Both the position numbers and the translations under genes were made by a program. The notes under the pieces were generated by a model. It worked only from the letters and a program-made list of their open reading frames with translations. It was not told the origin of the DNA and did not search any database. From assembly GCA_017854535.1 (NCBI GenBank), contig JAFMHL010000006.1, forward strand, positions 40,649 through 104,648: a stretch of 64,000 nt of DNA. The letters run 5' to 3'. Within the stretch, counting starts at the first letter, position 1; each line of letters opens with the position of its first letter. This document shows, in pieces, positions 37,725 through 47,519 of this stretch. Source of the DNA: Nitratireductor sp. (GTDB lineage: Bacteria > Pseudomonadota > Alphaproteobacteria > Rhizobiales > Rhizobiaceae).

Positions 37725-38545
37725 GCAATATTCCGATCGTATTGACAATTGCAGGATCAGACTCTGGCGGCGGCGCGGGTATTCAGGCCGATCTTAAAAG
37801 CTTTGCCGCTAACCGCACTTATGGCGCGTCTGTCATCACCGCACTAACAGCTCAAAATACCAAAGGGGTCACAGCGATTCATGATGTGCCGTCTGATTTC
37901 ATAACAGCACAGCTGGATGCGCTATTTTCCGACCTTGATGTTCGTTCAGTTAAAGTTGGCATGCTGGCAACCAAGGATACCATCGTCACAGTTGCCGCTG
38001 GTTTGCGAAAATGGAACGCGAAAAACATCGTTGTTGATCCTGTGATGGTCACCACTAGCGGTGATCCGTTGATTGCAGATGATGCGGTTGCAACATTGAA
38101 AGCCGAGCTTTTTCCGCTGGCTAAATTGGTAACGCCAAATCTGCATGAAGCCGCTAGGCTTACCCATGGAAAACTTGCTGCGAACCGAAACGAGTTGCGA
38201 GGGCAGGCTCGAGGCATTTTGTCAAATGGTCCGCAAGCTGTTTTGGTAAAAGGCGGACATGCCACCATCGAGGGCGATCAATCCCAAAGCAGTGATTTGC
38301 TGTTGACCAAAACCAGCGACGAATGGTTCGATGCTGATCGCATCAACACCCAAAATACCCATGGTACAGGCTGTTCTCTATCATCGGCAATTGTTGCCAA
38401 TCTGGCAAAAGGGATGGAGCTGAATGAAGCAGTCGCGGCTGCAAAAATTTGGCTAACTGAGGCCATCCGTACTGCCGATGAATTGAAAATCGGCGAAGGC
38501 CATGGTCCAATTCATCATTTTCATAATCTTTATAAAAAGTCTTGA
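37721..38545 (+). CDS. thiD: Hydroxymethylpyrimidine/phosphomethylpyrimidine kinase
   Basis: ThiD phosphorylates hydroxymethylpyrimidine twice to supply ThiE. The 274-aa ribokinase-fold protein shows AGSDSGGGAGIQADLKSFAA at the N-terminus, VVDPVMVTTSG, VLVKGGH, and the catalytic NTHGTGCSLSSAI motif. It closes the thiMED operon. The set thiM, thiE, thiD without thiC or thiG here means this locus alone covers salvage and the final coupling. Confidence 0.96.
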   Translation: MSNIPIVLTIAGSDSGGGAGIQADLKSFAANRTYGASVITALTAQNTKGVTAIHDVPSDFITAQLDALFSDLDVRSVKVGMLATKDTIVTVAAGLRKWNAKNIVVDPVMVTTSGDPLIADDAVATLKAELFPLAKLVTPNLHEAARLTHGKLAANRNELRGQARGILSNGPQAVLVKGGHATIEGDQSQSSDLLLTKTSDEWFDADRINTQNTHGTGCSLSSAIVANLAKGMELNEAVAAAKIWLTEAIRTADELKIGEGHGPIHHFHNLYKKS

Positions 38546-38588
38546 GGCACATGCCTCGCAGTCAGAACTCGCGTGATCGGAAGCCGTC

Positions 38589-39662
38589 ATGAAACTCAGT
38601 CGCAGACAATCCTTCAAGGCCCTTGCTGCAGGTAGCGTAGCCGCCGCTCTGGCTGCTCCTGCTATTGCACAAGAGAATATTGAGTGGAAAATGGTGACCT
38701 CTTGGCCAAAGAACTTGCCGGGTCCAGGGGTCACCGCGGAATTGCTGGCTGAAACGATTACCAAGCTCTCTGGAGGCAGGTTGAGCGTTCGTGTTTTCGC
38801 AGCTGGCGAATTGGTCCCTCCGCTGGAGGTGTTTTCGGCAGTATCTAATGGAACAGCAGAAATGGCACATACAGCACCGCTCTTTTGGGCAGGAAAATTC
38901 CCTGCAGCGCCGATTTTTACTGCTGCCCCTTTTGGCTTGGTGCCGCTTGAGCATTTGACATGGATTAAAAAAGGTGGCGGGCAAGCACTTTGGGATGAGA
39001 TGTATGCGCCAGCCGGCATTAAACCATTTATGGCTGGAAACACCGGTTATCAAATGGGTGGCTGGTATAAGAACGAGATCAAATCCGTCGAAGATTTCAA
39101 GGGGCTAAAAATCCGCATGCCAGGTTTAGGCGGCCTTGTTGTTCAAAAATTGGGCGCGGTGCCTGTTGGCCTTGCGCCAGGTGAAATTTTCACCAGTCTT
39201 CAAACGGGTGTAATTGATGCCACTGAATTCCTAGGCCCCTTTAGCGATAGTGCGATGGGATTTCAAAAAATCGCCAAGAACTACTACTTCCCGGGCTTTC
39301 ATGAACCAAACGGATCCGGCGAAGCCTTGGTATCCATTTCAGCCTTGGAATCGCTACCCGTTGATCTGCGTGAAATCGTCGAAAAAGCCTGTGAATGGGT
39401 CAACATGGTTTCATTAGCAGATGCTGAATGGGAAAACGCGGCAGCACTTGAAAGACTGCAGGCAAATGACGGTGTAAACCTGAGGCAATTTCCAGATGAT
39501 GTGATTGCTGCCGCGAAAATTGCAACGGCTGAAGTCATGGCAGAATTATCAGCCAAAGATGATCTGACCGCGCGCGTTGTTGCCAGTTACAGCGGCGCTT
39601 CTAAACATCTTGGAAAATGGTCAGATGTATCGGTGAAAGCGTTTCTTCAAGCACGGGGATAA
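38589..39662 (+). CDS. TRAP transporter substrate-binding protein (DctP family)
   Basis: A 357-aa periplasmic solute receptor. The N-terminus has a twin-arginine signal (SRRQSFKALAAGSVAAALA, ending at AIAQ), then the DctP-type fold with TSWPKNLPGPG, the conserved arginine region LKIRMPGLGG for carboxylate binding, and TGVIDATEFLGPFSD. It resembles TakP-type alpha-keto acid binders that are also Tat-exported. No dctQ or dctM membrane gene is adjacent, so it is an orphan receptor in this window. Confidence 0.88.
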   Translation: MKLSRRQSFKALAAGSVAAALAAPAIAQENIEWKMVTSWPKNLPGPGVTAELLAETITKLSGGRLSVRVFAAGELVPPLEVFSAVSNGTAEMAHTAPLFWAGKFPAAPIFTAAPFGLVPLEHLTWIKKGGGQALWDEMYAPAGIKPFMAGNTGYQMGGWYKNEIKSVEDFKGLKIRMPGLGGLVVQKLGAVPVGLAPGEIFTSLQTGVIDATEFLGPFSDSAMGFQKIAKNYYFPGFHEPNGSGEALVSISALESLPVDLREIVEKACEWVNMVSLADAEWENAAALERLQANDGVNLRQFPDDVIAAAKIATAEVMAELSAKDDLTARVVASYSGASKHLGKWSDVSVKAFLQARG

Positions 39663-39684
39663 TAGCTGGAAATTGGTTTGGTCT

Positions 39685-40524
39685 TTACTCAGCCAGTTTA
39701 CTTTTCAACATCCGCAAATCCTGCCAAGCCAATTTCTTTTGGACCGGATATTGCAGCAGGAAGGAAGGCGCAAGGCTGGCAATCGTCCCGAACTTGTGCC
39801 CTCCAATCTCGCTTTCTTTCCATTGGCCCCGCAGGGTCAAAACCTGCCCTTGAGCGTCAAACAACAAACGCGCTGGCGAATTACCAAGACAAAGAACAAA
39901 TTCAGGCTTTGCCAATTCAATGTGGCGCTCCAAAAACGGACGGCAAATTTCAAGTTCCGGTAAAGTTGGACTGCGGCTGCCCGGCGGATGCCAGGGAATA
40001 CTGGCAACCTGATAAACGCTATCAACTGTCAGCCCGATAGCCGCTAGCATCTTTTCCAGCAAGATGCCTGATTGCCCTGCAAATGGAATACCCATCCCGT
40101 CTTCATCGCGCCCTGGATGCTCATCAATGATCATCAGCTTTGATGTCGGGTCACCATTGGCAAAGACGGAATATTTTGCATTCATTCTCAAATTACAGCC
40201 TTCGAATTGCTCGACCGCAATTTTCAAAGCTTCCAAACTGTCAGCTTTTTCAGCTGCAGCCCGCGCCGCTGCAACCACAGTCTCATCCGGTAGAGTTGCA
40301 GTAGGCTTGGCAGGCGTCTTCTTGAAATTCGACTGTTTGAGCGCTGCAACCCGTTCTTCAAGACTGCCTTTACCTGATTGCCTGGCAGGCTGGCTTTTCG
40401 TCTCTCGCACTTGTTTTTGTGCTTCAGCGCTTTCTGCGAACCGATCAACAGGATGCTCCGTCAACGGGACATCATCGCCCATTTCGCCAAGCCATTCCAA
40501 AATATTGAGTGGGTGTTCATTCAT
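39685..40524 (-). CDS. Uracil-DNA glycosylase family protein with altered motifs
   Basis: A 279-aa protein with an N-terminal low-complexity Lys/Ala-rich region and a C-terminal UDG-like domain of the family 4/5 type (DEHPGRDEDGMGIPFAGQSG, PTLPELEICRPFLERHI, LLQYPVQKKLAWQDL). The usual first motif GEAPG reads DEHPG here, the second motif position, usually a HP(A/S) sequence, reads LAPSFLL, and the N-terminal Fe-S cysteines of family 4 are reduced to one. Activity is therefore uncertain. The start at 40524 (MNEHPLNILEWLGEMG) is preferred to the upstream start in the track. Confidence 0.8.
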   Translation of the reverse strand: MNEHPLNILEWLGEMGDDVPLTEHPVDRFAESAEAQKQVRETKSQPARQSGKGSLEERVAALKQSNFKKTPAKPTATLPDETVVAAARAAAEKADSLEALKIAVEQFEGCNLRMNAKYSVFANGDPTSKLMIIDEHPGRDEDGMGIPFAGQSGILLEKMLAAIGLTVDSVYQVASIPWHPPGSRSPTLPELEICRPFLERHIELAKPEFVLCLGNSPARLLFDAQGQVLTLRGQWKESEIGGHKFGTIASLAPSFLLQYPVQKKLAWQDLRMLKSKLAE

Positions 40525-40679
40525 TCCTGCTTTGTAGCGCCGCCTGCAAAGCAATCCGAGTCATTTTTTTATCAATTTGAGCAAAACATCGCATTTAGAT
40601 GTGATTTCTTTCGGTTCCAAGACTTTCAGGAAGTCTGGCTTTGGGATAAGAAACAGATAACAAATTTGAGGAGCACGAA

Positions 40680-42392
40680 ATGTCCGAAGAAAACGCTGTC
40701 CAAGCAGAACCCCTACCTGAACGTGAAAGCATGCCATTTGACGTGGTAATTGTTGGGGCTGGCCCCGCTGGCCTTTCCGCTGCGATCCGGTTGAAGCAGA
40801 TCAATGAAGAACTGACCGTGGTTGTTCTTGAAAAAGGTCCCGAGGTTGGCGCGCATATTCTTTCGGGCGCTGTTGTGGATCCTATCGCAATCGACAAACT
40901 GCTACCTGATTGGAAAGACGACGCTGATCATCCGTTCAAAGTTGAAGTAACCGCAGACGAGTTTCATATGCGCACGGAAAAGGGCGGCTGGAAGCTTCCT
41001 AATTTCATCTTTCCGCCTCTTTTGAACAATCACGGTAATTATATCGTGTCTTTAGGTAATGTATGCCGTTGGATGGCCGCAAAAGCGGAAGCCCTTGGCG
41101 TAGAAATCTATCCAGGTTTTGCTGGAGCTGAAGTGCTCTACAACGAAAAAGGCGAAGTATATGGCGTTGCCACAGGCGATATGGGCGTTGGCAAAGATGG
41201 GCAACCTGGTCCTAGCTTTGAACGCGGCATGGAATTGCACGGCAAATATATTCTTATTTCAGAGGGCGTTCGTGGGTCGCTAGCCAAACAATTGATCAAC
41301 AAGTTTGATCTGGACAAAGACAGCGATCCGGAAAAGTTCGGTCTTGGAATGAAAGAACTTTGGGAAATAGATCCCTCCAAACACAAACAGGGCCATGTGA
41401 GCCATTCATTCGGTTGGCCGCTTGATAGTTCAACTGATGGCGGTTCGTTTATTTATCACATCGATAACAATCAGGTTTATGTCGGCTTTGTTGTCGCTTT
41501 GGGATATAAAAATCCATATCTTTCTCCGTTTGAAGAATTCCAGCGTTTCAAGACGCATCCTGCTGTTGCCTCCCTCTTGGAAGGTGGCAAACGTATCGCC
41601 TATGGTGCGCGTGCAATCACTCAAGGCGGATGGCAATCTGTTCCAAAGCTTTGCTTTCCAGGCGGAGCGCTTTTGGGCTGCTCTGCTGGTTTCGTAAACG
41701 TTCCTCGGATCAAAGGTTCTCACAATGCCATGCTGTCTGGCATGTTGGCGGCAGAAAAAGCTGCTGCTGCCATCGCTGCTGGTCGTGCCCAAGATGAATT
41801 GACAGACTATGAAACCGAGTGGCGCGATAGCGAAATTGGAAAAGACCTGAAACGCGTGCGCAATGTAAAACCATTGGTAACAAAGTTCGGCACCATGTGG
41901 GGAACCATGGCAAGTGGTTTTGAAATGTGGTGCAATACCATTTTGAAATGGTCACCTTTTGGAACCATGCATCACAAGAAATGGGATTATCAGGCAACTG
42001 AGCCAGCTTCCATGCACACAAAAATCAATTACCAGAAACCGGATGGCAAATTGACATTCGACAGATTATCATCGGTTTTCTTGTCCAACACCAATCATGC
42101 TGAAGAGCAGCCAGCGCATTTGCATGTCAAAGATTTGGTGTTGCAGACCGAGTCTGAGTTGAAGAAATATGCCGGGCCATCCAGCCGCTATTGTCCGGCT
42201 GGTGTTTACGAGTGGGTAGACAAAGATGGCAATGCGATCATCAATGGCGAGGGTAATTCTGAAGGTGCCAAGTTTGTTGTCAACTTCCAGAACTGTGTGC
42301 ATTGCAAGACTTGCGATATCAAAGACCCTAACCAGAATATCAATTGGATAACGCCACAAGGCGGTGAAGGTCCAGTCTATCCTAATATGTGA
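40680..42392 (+). CDS. Electron transfer flavoprotein-ubiquinone oxidoreductase
   Basis: Passes electrons from electron transfer flavoprotein to ubiquinone, linking fatty acid, amino acid and methylated amine oxidation to respiration. The 570-aa protein has the FAD-binding DVVIVGAGPAGLSAAIRLKQ, the membrane and quinone region, and C-terminal 4Fe-4S ligands (RYCPAGVYEW; NCVHCKTCDIKDP). TTGAGGAG precedes the ATG. It is a single gene, divergent from the UDG-like gene; etfA and etfB are not in the window. Confidence 0.96.
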   Translation: MSEENAVQAEPLPERESMPFDVVIVGAGPAGLSAAIRLKQINEELTVVVLEKGPEVGAHILSGAVVDPIAIDKLLPDWKDDADHPFKVEVTADEFHMRTEKGGWKLPNFIFPPLLNNHGNYIVSLGNVCRWMAAKAEALGVEIYPGFAGAEVLYNEKGEVYGVATGDMGVGKDGQPGPSFERGMELHGKYILISEGVRGSLAKQLINKFDLDKDSDPEKFGLGMKELWEIDPSKHKQGHVSHSFGWPLDSSTDGGSFIYHIDNNQVYVGFVVALGYKNPYLSPFEEFQRFKTHPAVASLLEGGKRIAYGARAITQGGWQSVPKLCFPGGALLGCSAGFVNVPRIKGSHNAMLSGMLAAEKAAAAIAAGRAQDELTDYETEWRDSEIGKDLKRVRNVKPLVTKFGTMWGTMASGFEMWCNTILKWSPFGTMHHKKWDYQATEPASMHTKINYQKPDGKLTFDRLSSVFLSNTNHAEEQPAHLHVKDLVLQTESELKKYAGPSSRYCPAGVYEWVDKDGNAIINGEGNSEGAKFVVNFQNCVHCKTCDIKDPNQNINWITPQGGEGPVYPNM

Positions 42393-42493
42393 ACGTTCAG
42401 ATCGCACGTTGAGGGCGCAGCCCGAAGCGCAAGATCTGGACCATTGAAAATGTGATATTTCTAGTCGTGTATTAAGTGTGGTTTGATGTTTCC

Positions 42494-42511
42494 GCCGCAA
42501 GAACTTGCGGC
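42494..42511. repeat. Short perfect inverted repeat between ETF-QO and antiporter genes
   Basis: GCCGCAAG-AA-CTTGCGGC is a perfect 8-bp inverted repeat about 100 bp after the ETF-QO stop. There is no T-run after it, so it is not a plain terminator. It could be an operator for the antiporter gene starting 65 bp later, or a transcript-stabilising hairpin. Confidence 0.4.
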
Positions 42512-42575
42512 AGCACTACCAAATATATTTTCATAAACGCGTCGGTTACTCTATTTTTTCCAACGGCGCTTCACT

Positions 42576-44150
42576 ATGCTCACCGTTATGGAAGAAACAG
42601 AAACAAAACCTCTTAAGGAAACCGTCGAAAATGCCATTGAGCAAACGACGCAGGTTATTCAAGAGACCGCAAAAGCGATAAGTGAAACGGCCGCGTCGGG
42701 AGGGCATGGGTCCCTTTCTGAACTCGGGTCAATTGCCGCCGTTGCTTCTATGGCAGTAGTGCTAGGATTGTTGTTTGTTCGCCTACGCCAACCACCTATC
42801 GTTGGATATATCGTTGCGGGTCTGTTGTTAGGGCCAACTGGGTTCGGGCTTGTCGACCAATCGGAATCGATTACAATTTTAGCCGAACTAGGCGTGCTAC
42901 TTCTGCTCTTTCTTATCGGCATGGAATTGTCTGTTCGAGCATTCGTTCTCGTATTAGTGCCCTCAGTCATTATTGCTTTCGGGCAGATACTTGCAGGAAT
43001 GAGTGTAACGCTTTTGTTGGGCTGGGTTTTGGATTGGAACTGGCCGCAGATCATCCTGCTCGGCTTTATTGTTGCTCTTTCATCCACCGCAGTTGCGATC
43101 AAAGTGCTGGAGGACATCGGTGAACTGCGCTCGGAAACGGGCCGGATCACCATCGGCGTTTTGATTGCGCAGGACATCGCCATTGTTCCCATGCTCATTA
43201 TTGCGGAAAATTTTGGCGATGACAGCAGCGGTTTTGGACTAAAAACAGTTGCGCTTATATTCGGCTCCATCGGTATATTAGGTGCCCTAATTTGGTATCT
43301 CAATTCACCGGGAAAAATTACACTTCCCTTTACCAGATATTTTAAGGGCAAGGCTGATTTGTTGACCCTTGCGATGTTGGCGTTTTGTTTTGCGGCGGCA
43401 GCCATCAGCAGCGTGTTTGGACTATCGGCCGTTTACGGTGCTTTCATTGCTGGACTGGTCGTGGCCAACTCCACCCTGCGCAGCGAGGCGATTGAACTAA
43501 CCTATCCCGTACAGTCCATTCTTGTCTTTGTGTTCTTCTTATCCATCGGCTTGTTGATTGATTTGAACTACATTGTTGAAAATTGGCAAATTGTATTAAG
43601 CTTTGTTTTGCTGACGGTTATCGCAAAAACCTTCCTCAATATCTTGTTGGTGTCGCGCGTTGGCTTTAGCTGGAGTGTTGCCTTGCCAGCCGGACTTGCT
43701 ATGTCTCAAATTGGCGAGTTCTCCTTTATTCTGGCGTCCGTAGGTATTTCAAACCGTGTGTTAGATGAAGACAGTTATCGCCTGGCACTTTCTGTTATTG
43801 CGTTAACGTTGCTCATCTCACCATTCTGGATGGTTACAATCCGCCGCTTCCATGAAGAGACGACGAAAGGCATCACAACCATGCGTGAAGCCTTGGCGCT
43901 TGCTTATGCCAGTGAGTTGGAGGGCGTCCAGCGGGGTACAGAGGCAGTATCCGGCACCATGTTCAGAGGTAAGGTGATTTACCGCGCAACCCGCATTGCA
44001 GCCAAGCGCCGTCGCCAGATGAAGAATGAGGAAAAGCACTCTCTTAATTCAGCCAAGAAAGAAGGCGTAGAACCTGCATCTGACACACGGCCTGAAGGCG
44101 AACCTGCAATTGAGAAAAATGTAGAGGGTGCAAAGCCAGATACCGTGTGA
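42576..44150 (+). CDS. CPA2 family cation:proton antiporter (KefB-type membrane domain)
   Basis: A 524-aa inner-membrane protein with about twelve helices of the Na_H_Exchanger fold (PPIVGYIVAGLLLGPTGFG, LLLFLIGMELSVRAF, ALSSTAVAIKVLEDIGEL, FSFILASVGIS). It lacks the TrkA-N nucleotide-binding domain of full KefB/KefC; instead it has an acidic N-terminal extension of about 45 residues and a charged C-terminal tail of about 90 residues. Ion specificity, K+ or Na+, cannot be told. ATG at 42576 or four codons later. Confidence 0.9.
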   Translation: MLTVMEETETKPLKETVENAIEQTTQVIQETAKAISETAASGGHGSLSELGSIAAVASMAVVLGLLFVRLRQPPIVGYIVAGLLLGPTGFGLVDQSESITILAELGVLLLLFLIGMELSVRAFVLVLVPSVIIAFGQILAGMSVTLLLGWVLDWNWPQIILLGFIVALSSTAVAIKVLEDIGELRSETGRITIGVLIAQDIAIVPMLIIAENFGDDSSGFGLKTVALIFGSIGILGALIWYLNSPGKITLPFTRYFKGKADLLTLAMLAFCFAAAAISSVFGLSAVYGAFIAGLVVANSTLRSEAIELTYPVQSILVFVFFLSIGLLIDLNYIVENWQIVLSFVLLTVIAKTFLNILLVSRVGFSWSVALPAGLAMSQIGEFSFILASVGISNRVLDEDSYRLALSVIALTLLISPFWMVTIRRFHEETTKGITTMREALALAYASELEGVQRGTEAVSGTMFRGKVIYRATRIAAKRRRQMKNEEKHSLNSAKKEGVEPASDTRPEGEPAIEKNVEGAKPDTV

Positions 44151-44169
44151 CCAGCATTATGGTTTCCAA

Positions 44170-44952
44170 CTAACTCAGCAGGCGTTTCAAAATATTCGCC
44201 AGAGACTTTTCAATATCACTAGCTATAAGACCAAGGCCAATGTTTAGCCCGGCTTCCCCATGTATCCAACAAGCAGCTGCACAAGCTTCAAATAAATCCA
44301 TACCTTGAGCCGCTAGCCCAGTTACCATTCCTGCCAAAACATCGCCAGTTCCGGCCTTTGCTAGCCAAGGTGATGCGTGGTCATTAATAAGATATTTGCC
44401 GCTGGGGTCGGCTATGATGGTATGACTACCTTTCAAAACGACAATAGCTCTTGAATACTTTGCAGCTGCAATCGCACGGTCAGGTCGTTCTCCTTTGAGA
44501 AACGGAAAGGCTTTCGAAAACTCTCCCTCGTGAGGTGTAAGGACCGTTGGGTTTTTCAGTTTTGGATATTGTTTGTTATTGCTGATTGGAATCGCATTGG
44601 CATCCAATATGCAGAAAGCGCCAAACGTATTGTTGATGGTAGCATCTATTTGCTCTTTTGTTGCCCCGCCTGGTCCAGCTAAAACTGCGGTGACATTTTT
44701 TACCCCCACATCGATATGTCCTCGAACCATGATGTCTGGTGGTAACACGCTCTGATAAAGCTCGATTTTTTCTGGAGCAATTACAGTGGTAAGGCCCGCC
44801 CCAATTCGGTTACAGGCAGATGCTGCAAGGTGTGTTGCGCCAACCAATTCAATTGCACCATGAATCAGCGCATGCCCTCGCTGATATTTGTGGCTATCAA
44901 GCGTTGGTCTTGGCAGCAGATGTTTCCAAAGATCGGGATTGTTAATTGTCAT
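44170..44952 (-). CDS. nnrD: ADP/ATP-dependent NAD(P)H-hydrate dehydratase
   Basis: Repairs hydrated NAD(P)H. The 260-aa protein is the ribokinase-like YjeF C-terminal domain, with HKYQRGHALIHGA near the N-terminus, VLTPHEGEFSKAF, and the anion-binding GTGDVLAGMVTGLAAQ. The NnrE epimerase domain, usually fused at the N-terminus, is absent, so the epimerase must be encoded elsewhere. The ATG at 44952 is preferred over the upstream GTG. It lies 32 bp after the EEP gene on the same strand. Confidence 0.88.
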   Translation of the reverse strand: MTINNPDLWKHLLPRPTLDSHKYQRGHALIHGAIELVGATHLAASACNRIGAGLTTVIAPEKIELYQSVLPPDIMVRGHIDVGVKNVTAVLAGPGGATKEQIDATINNTFGAFCILDANAIPISNNKQYPKLKNPTVLTPHEGEFSKAFPFLKGERPDRAIAAAKYSRAIVVLKGSHTIIADPSGKYLINDHASPWLAKAGTGDVLAGMVTGLAAQGMDLFEACAAACWIHGEAGLNIGLGLIASDIEKSLANILKRLLS

Positions 44953-44984
44953 AGGTCGATAATAGCGCTCAAAACACACAATGC

Positions 44985-45947
44985 CTATGATGGATTGATC
45001 GATATTTCTGCTAGAAGCGGCAGATGATCAGAGCCAATGGCTGGTAGTGATTTGACACTAACGATTTTTACAATGCCCTTAGCCATGACATGATCGATGG
45101 GTAAGCCAAAGAATGGCGCCAAGGATGCGGGGAGCCATTTGTAAATCCATGTCCCGCCATATCCTTTTGCTACATTCATGCCAGAAAGATTTGCAAATTT
45201 TCGAACCGCATGGCTCCAAGTAGTTGCATTAAAGTCTCCTGCAATAATTGCGTTTGAACCAATTTTTTCAAGCGCTGGTTCAATGGCGTTCAGCTGTTCG
45301 GGTCCCGATGCCGGCCAAGGCCAACGCATGTGAACAGTACCAATTTCAATCCAATGCGTTCCAAATTGAACCTCTGTTAATCCAAGTGCTGCGTAAGCAT
45401 GACAATAATTATTGTCTGCACGTAATGGGAATTTGGAGAATATCATGCCGCCGCCAATGGCCTGCCATTCTGGGCAATGAAACAGATACGGATAATCTGT
45501 CTTAAGCGTCTCAAGCGAAGCCGTCCATTCGCGCGATGTTTCGTTAAGTGTCAAAATGTCGGCATTCGTGTCACGGATCATCGCAAGGACTCCGTCTTTC
45601 AACGGATTATCGAAGCGAAGATTGTATTGCAGAAGCGTAATTTTTTGAGCTGTAATTTCTGAAGTCGAAACGCTTCTACTAGCTGAAGCATTGGTGTCTT
45701 TCGAAAGGTCCATTCGGTTTCCAGCGCTGCTTTGCCAAACGCCAATCGCCGCGAAGAATATCAATAAAATGGGAACTCTTGCCACACGTAACATAACACC
45801 TAAAAGCGCCAAAAAAATCATTGCTAAAGCAAAGTGCCATCTAAAATGGGCAATTGTGTCAAAGGCAGGATGAAACGCGCCGAGAAACCCGAGGGTAACA
45901 CCAAGGATAAGGCCAAGCGCGCATAGGCCGAAAAATATTCTAACCAT
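44985..45947 (-). CDS. Endonuclease/exonuclease/phosphatase family membrane protein
   Basis: A 320-aa protein with three N-terminal membrane segments (FFGLCALGLILGVTLGFL; HFALAMIFLALLGVMLRV; PILLIFFAAIGVW) and a C-terminal EEP domain: LLQYNLRFDN, TLNETSREW, GTVHMRWP, IIAGDFNATTWS, and IGSDHLPLLAEI with the catalytic His. The domain faces the periplasm by the positive-inside pattern. The substrate could be a lipid, nucleic acid or phosphoester. It lies between amn and nnrD on the minus strand. Confidence 0.88.
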   Translation of the reverse strand: MVRIFFGLCALGLILGVTLGFLGAFHPAFDTIAHFRWHFALAMIFLALLGVMLRVARVPILLIFFAAIGVWQSSAGNRMDLSKDTNASASRSVSTSEITAQKITLLQYNLRFDNPLKDGVLAMIRDTNADILTLNETSREWTASLETLKTDYPYLFHCPEWQAIGGGMIFSKFPLRADNNYCHAYAALGLTEVQFGTHWIEIGTVHMRWPWPASGPEQLNAIEPALEKIGSNAIIAGDFNATTWSHAVRKFANLSGMNVAKGYGGTWIYKWLPASLAPFFGLPIDHVMAKGIVKIVSVKSLPAIGSDHLPLLAEISINPS

Positions 45948-45969
45948 TGTTTCGATGATCCGTCAGAGT

Positions 45970-47472
45970 TTATTGAAATGCAGTCTCGTTGAAAGAGCGC
46001 AATTTCCGAGAATGCAAACGTTCGCTTGGCATCTCACGCAATTGCTCCATTACTTTGATACCGATGGTCAAATGCTGCGCGACCTGCCTGTTATAAAACT
46101 CGGTAGCCATCCCTGGCAATTTCAGTTCACCGTGTAGCGGCTTGTCAGAGATACATAACAAAGTGCCGTAGGGAACACGGAAACGGAATCCATTGGCCGC
46201 AATCGTAGCGGATTCCATATCAAGGCCGATTGCTCGTGATTGCGAAAGGCGCTGCACTGGACCGCGCTGGTCACGCAATTCCCAGTTTCTATTGTCGATG
46301 GTCGCAACAGTACCAGTTCGCATGATTTTCTTCAGTTCATAGCCAGAAAGCCCAGTTACCTCAGCAACAGCGCTCTCCATAGCGATTTGAACTTCGGCTA
46401 ACGCCGGAATAGGGATCCAGACTGGTAGATCTTCGTTCAGCACATTGTCTTCACGCACATAGGCATGAGCCAGAACATAGTCTCCAAGCGACTGGGTATT
46501 GCGAAGGCCGGCACAGTGACCCAGCATCAACCAAGTATCGGGACGCAGAACAGCCACGTGATCAGTGATGGTTTTGGCATTGGAAGGACCAACGCCGATA
46601 TTGATCATGGTGATACCTTTATGGCCCGGGCGTTTCAAATGGTAGGCAGGCATTTGAGGCATGCGGGCAGGCGGTGTGCCTTGTGGCTCAATTGGCGTGC
46701 CCCGGCTGACCACATTGCCCGGTTCAACCAGTTCTGTGTAACCGCTATTGGGATCATCCAACATAATGTGGGCAAAGCGAACAAACTCATCCATGTAAAA
46801 CTGGTAGTTGGTAAACAACACGAAGTTTTGAAAATGCGATGGACTGGTTGCCGTGTAGTGGGCAAGCCTGTGCAATGAATAATCGATGCGTGGCGCAGTA
46901 AAAGGTGCCAGAGGTTGAACGGTGTCTTGCAAATCCTCGAAAATGCCATTGGCAATCTTGTCATCGGTCATGGCAAGGTCAGGAGCGTCAAAAATATCGC
47001 GAAGCGGTCGGTTCAAAATCGAATGAATGGAACCGTCGACATGCAGCCCTTCGCCAATTGCAAAATGCAGCGGCATAGGCTGGCTTGAAATTCCGATGGT
47101 CACCGGAACATTGTGATTGGAGATGAGAAGATCGATCTGCTTTTCCAGATAATCGGCAAAAAGGTCGGGCCGTGTTACGGTAGTGAAATAATCGCCAGGT
47201 CCGGCAACATGGCCATAGGCCAAACGTGAATCCACATTGGCATAACTGGTCGTGGTGAAATGAATGCTGGGATAATATGCCCGATAGCGATTTTCAATCG
47301 TCTCCCCATCCATCATGCGTTGAAAATGGCTGCGCAAGAATTGAGTGCTGATCGCATATACTTCCTGAAGCGCTTTAACCGCTTCAGTTGCGGACAGGAA
47401 GTCTCTTGGTTCTGGATAGTCGGGACTTTTTACTGGCAAGTCCACAATGCCTTGGTTTTGTTTTGTTTTCAT
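45970..47472 (-). CDS. amn: AMP nucleosidase
   Basis: Cleaves AMP to adenine and ribose 5-phosphate, adjusting adenylate pools. The 500-aa protein has the N-terminal AMP nucleosidase domain (FTTTSYANVDSRLAYGHVAGPG) and a C-terminal nucleoside phosphorylase fold (MINIGVGPSNAKTITDHVAVLRPDTWLMLGHCAGLR; the loop AIGLDMESATIAANGFR with the catalytic acidic residues). The track starts at TTG 47496; the ATG at 47472 is preferred. The gene heads a minus-strand run amn - EEP - nnrD with short gaps. Confidence 0.95.
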   Translation of the reverse strand: MKTKQNQGIVDLPVKSPDYPEPRDFLSATEAVKALQEVYAISTQFLRSHFQRMMDGETIENRYRAYYPSIHFTTTSYANVDSRLAYGHVAGPGDYFTTVTRPDLFADYLEKQIDLLISNHNVPVTIGISSQPMPLHFAIGEGLHVDGSIHSILNRPLRDIFDAPDLAMTDDKIANGIFEDLQDTVQPLAPFTAPRIDYSLHRLAHYTATSPSHFQNFVLFTNYQFYMDEFVRFAHIMLDDPNSGYTELVEPGNVVSRGTPIEPQGTPPARMPQMPAYHLKRPGHKGITMINIGVGPSNAKTITDHVAVLRPDTWLMLGHCAGLRNTQSLGDYVLAHAYVREDNVLNEDLPVWIPIPALAEVQIAMESAVAEVTGLSGYELKKIMRTGTVATIDNRNWELRDQRGPVQRLSQSRAIGLDMESATIAANGFRFRVPYGTLLCISDKPLHGELKLPGMATEFYNRQVAQHLTIGIKVMEQLREMPSERLHSRKLRSFNETAFQ

Positions 47473-47519
47473 GGAAACCAAATAATGGCTTTTCAATCAA
47501 ACTTCCAGCAAAAAAACAT

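Noticed and set aside
42659-43405. 248-codon minus-strand frame inside the antiporter gene
   Set aside because: Antisense shadow of a clear membrane transporter; composition is Ser/Pro/Thr-rich without a domain or ribosome binding site.
46465-46878. 137-codon plus-strand frame inside amn
   Set aside because: Antisense to a conserved AMP nucleosidase; no independent evidence.
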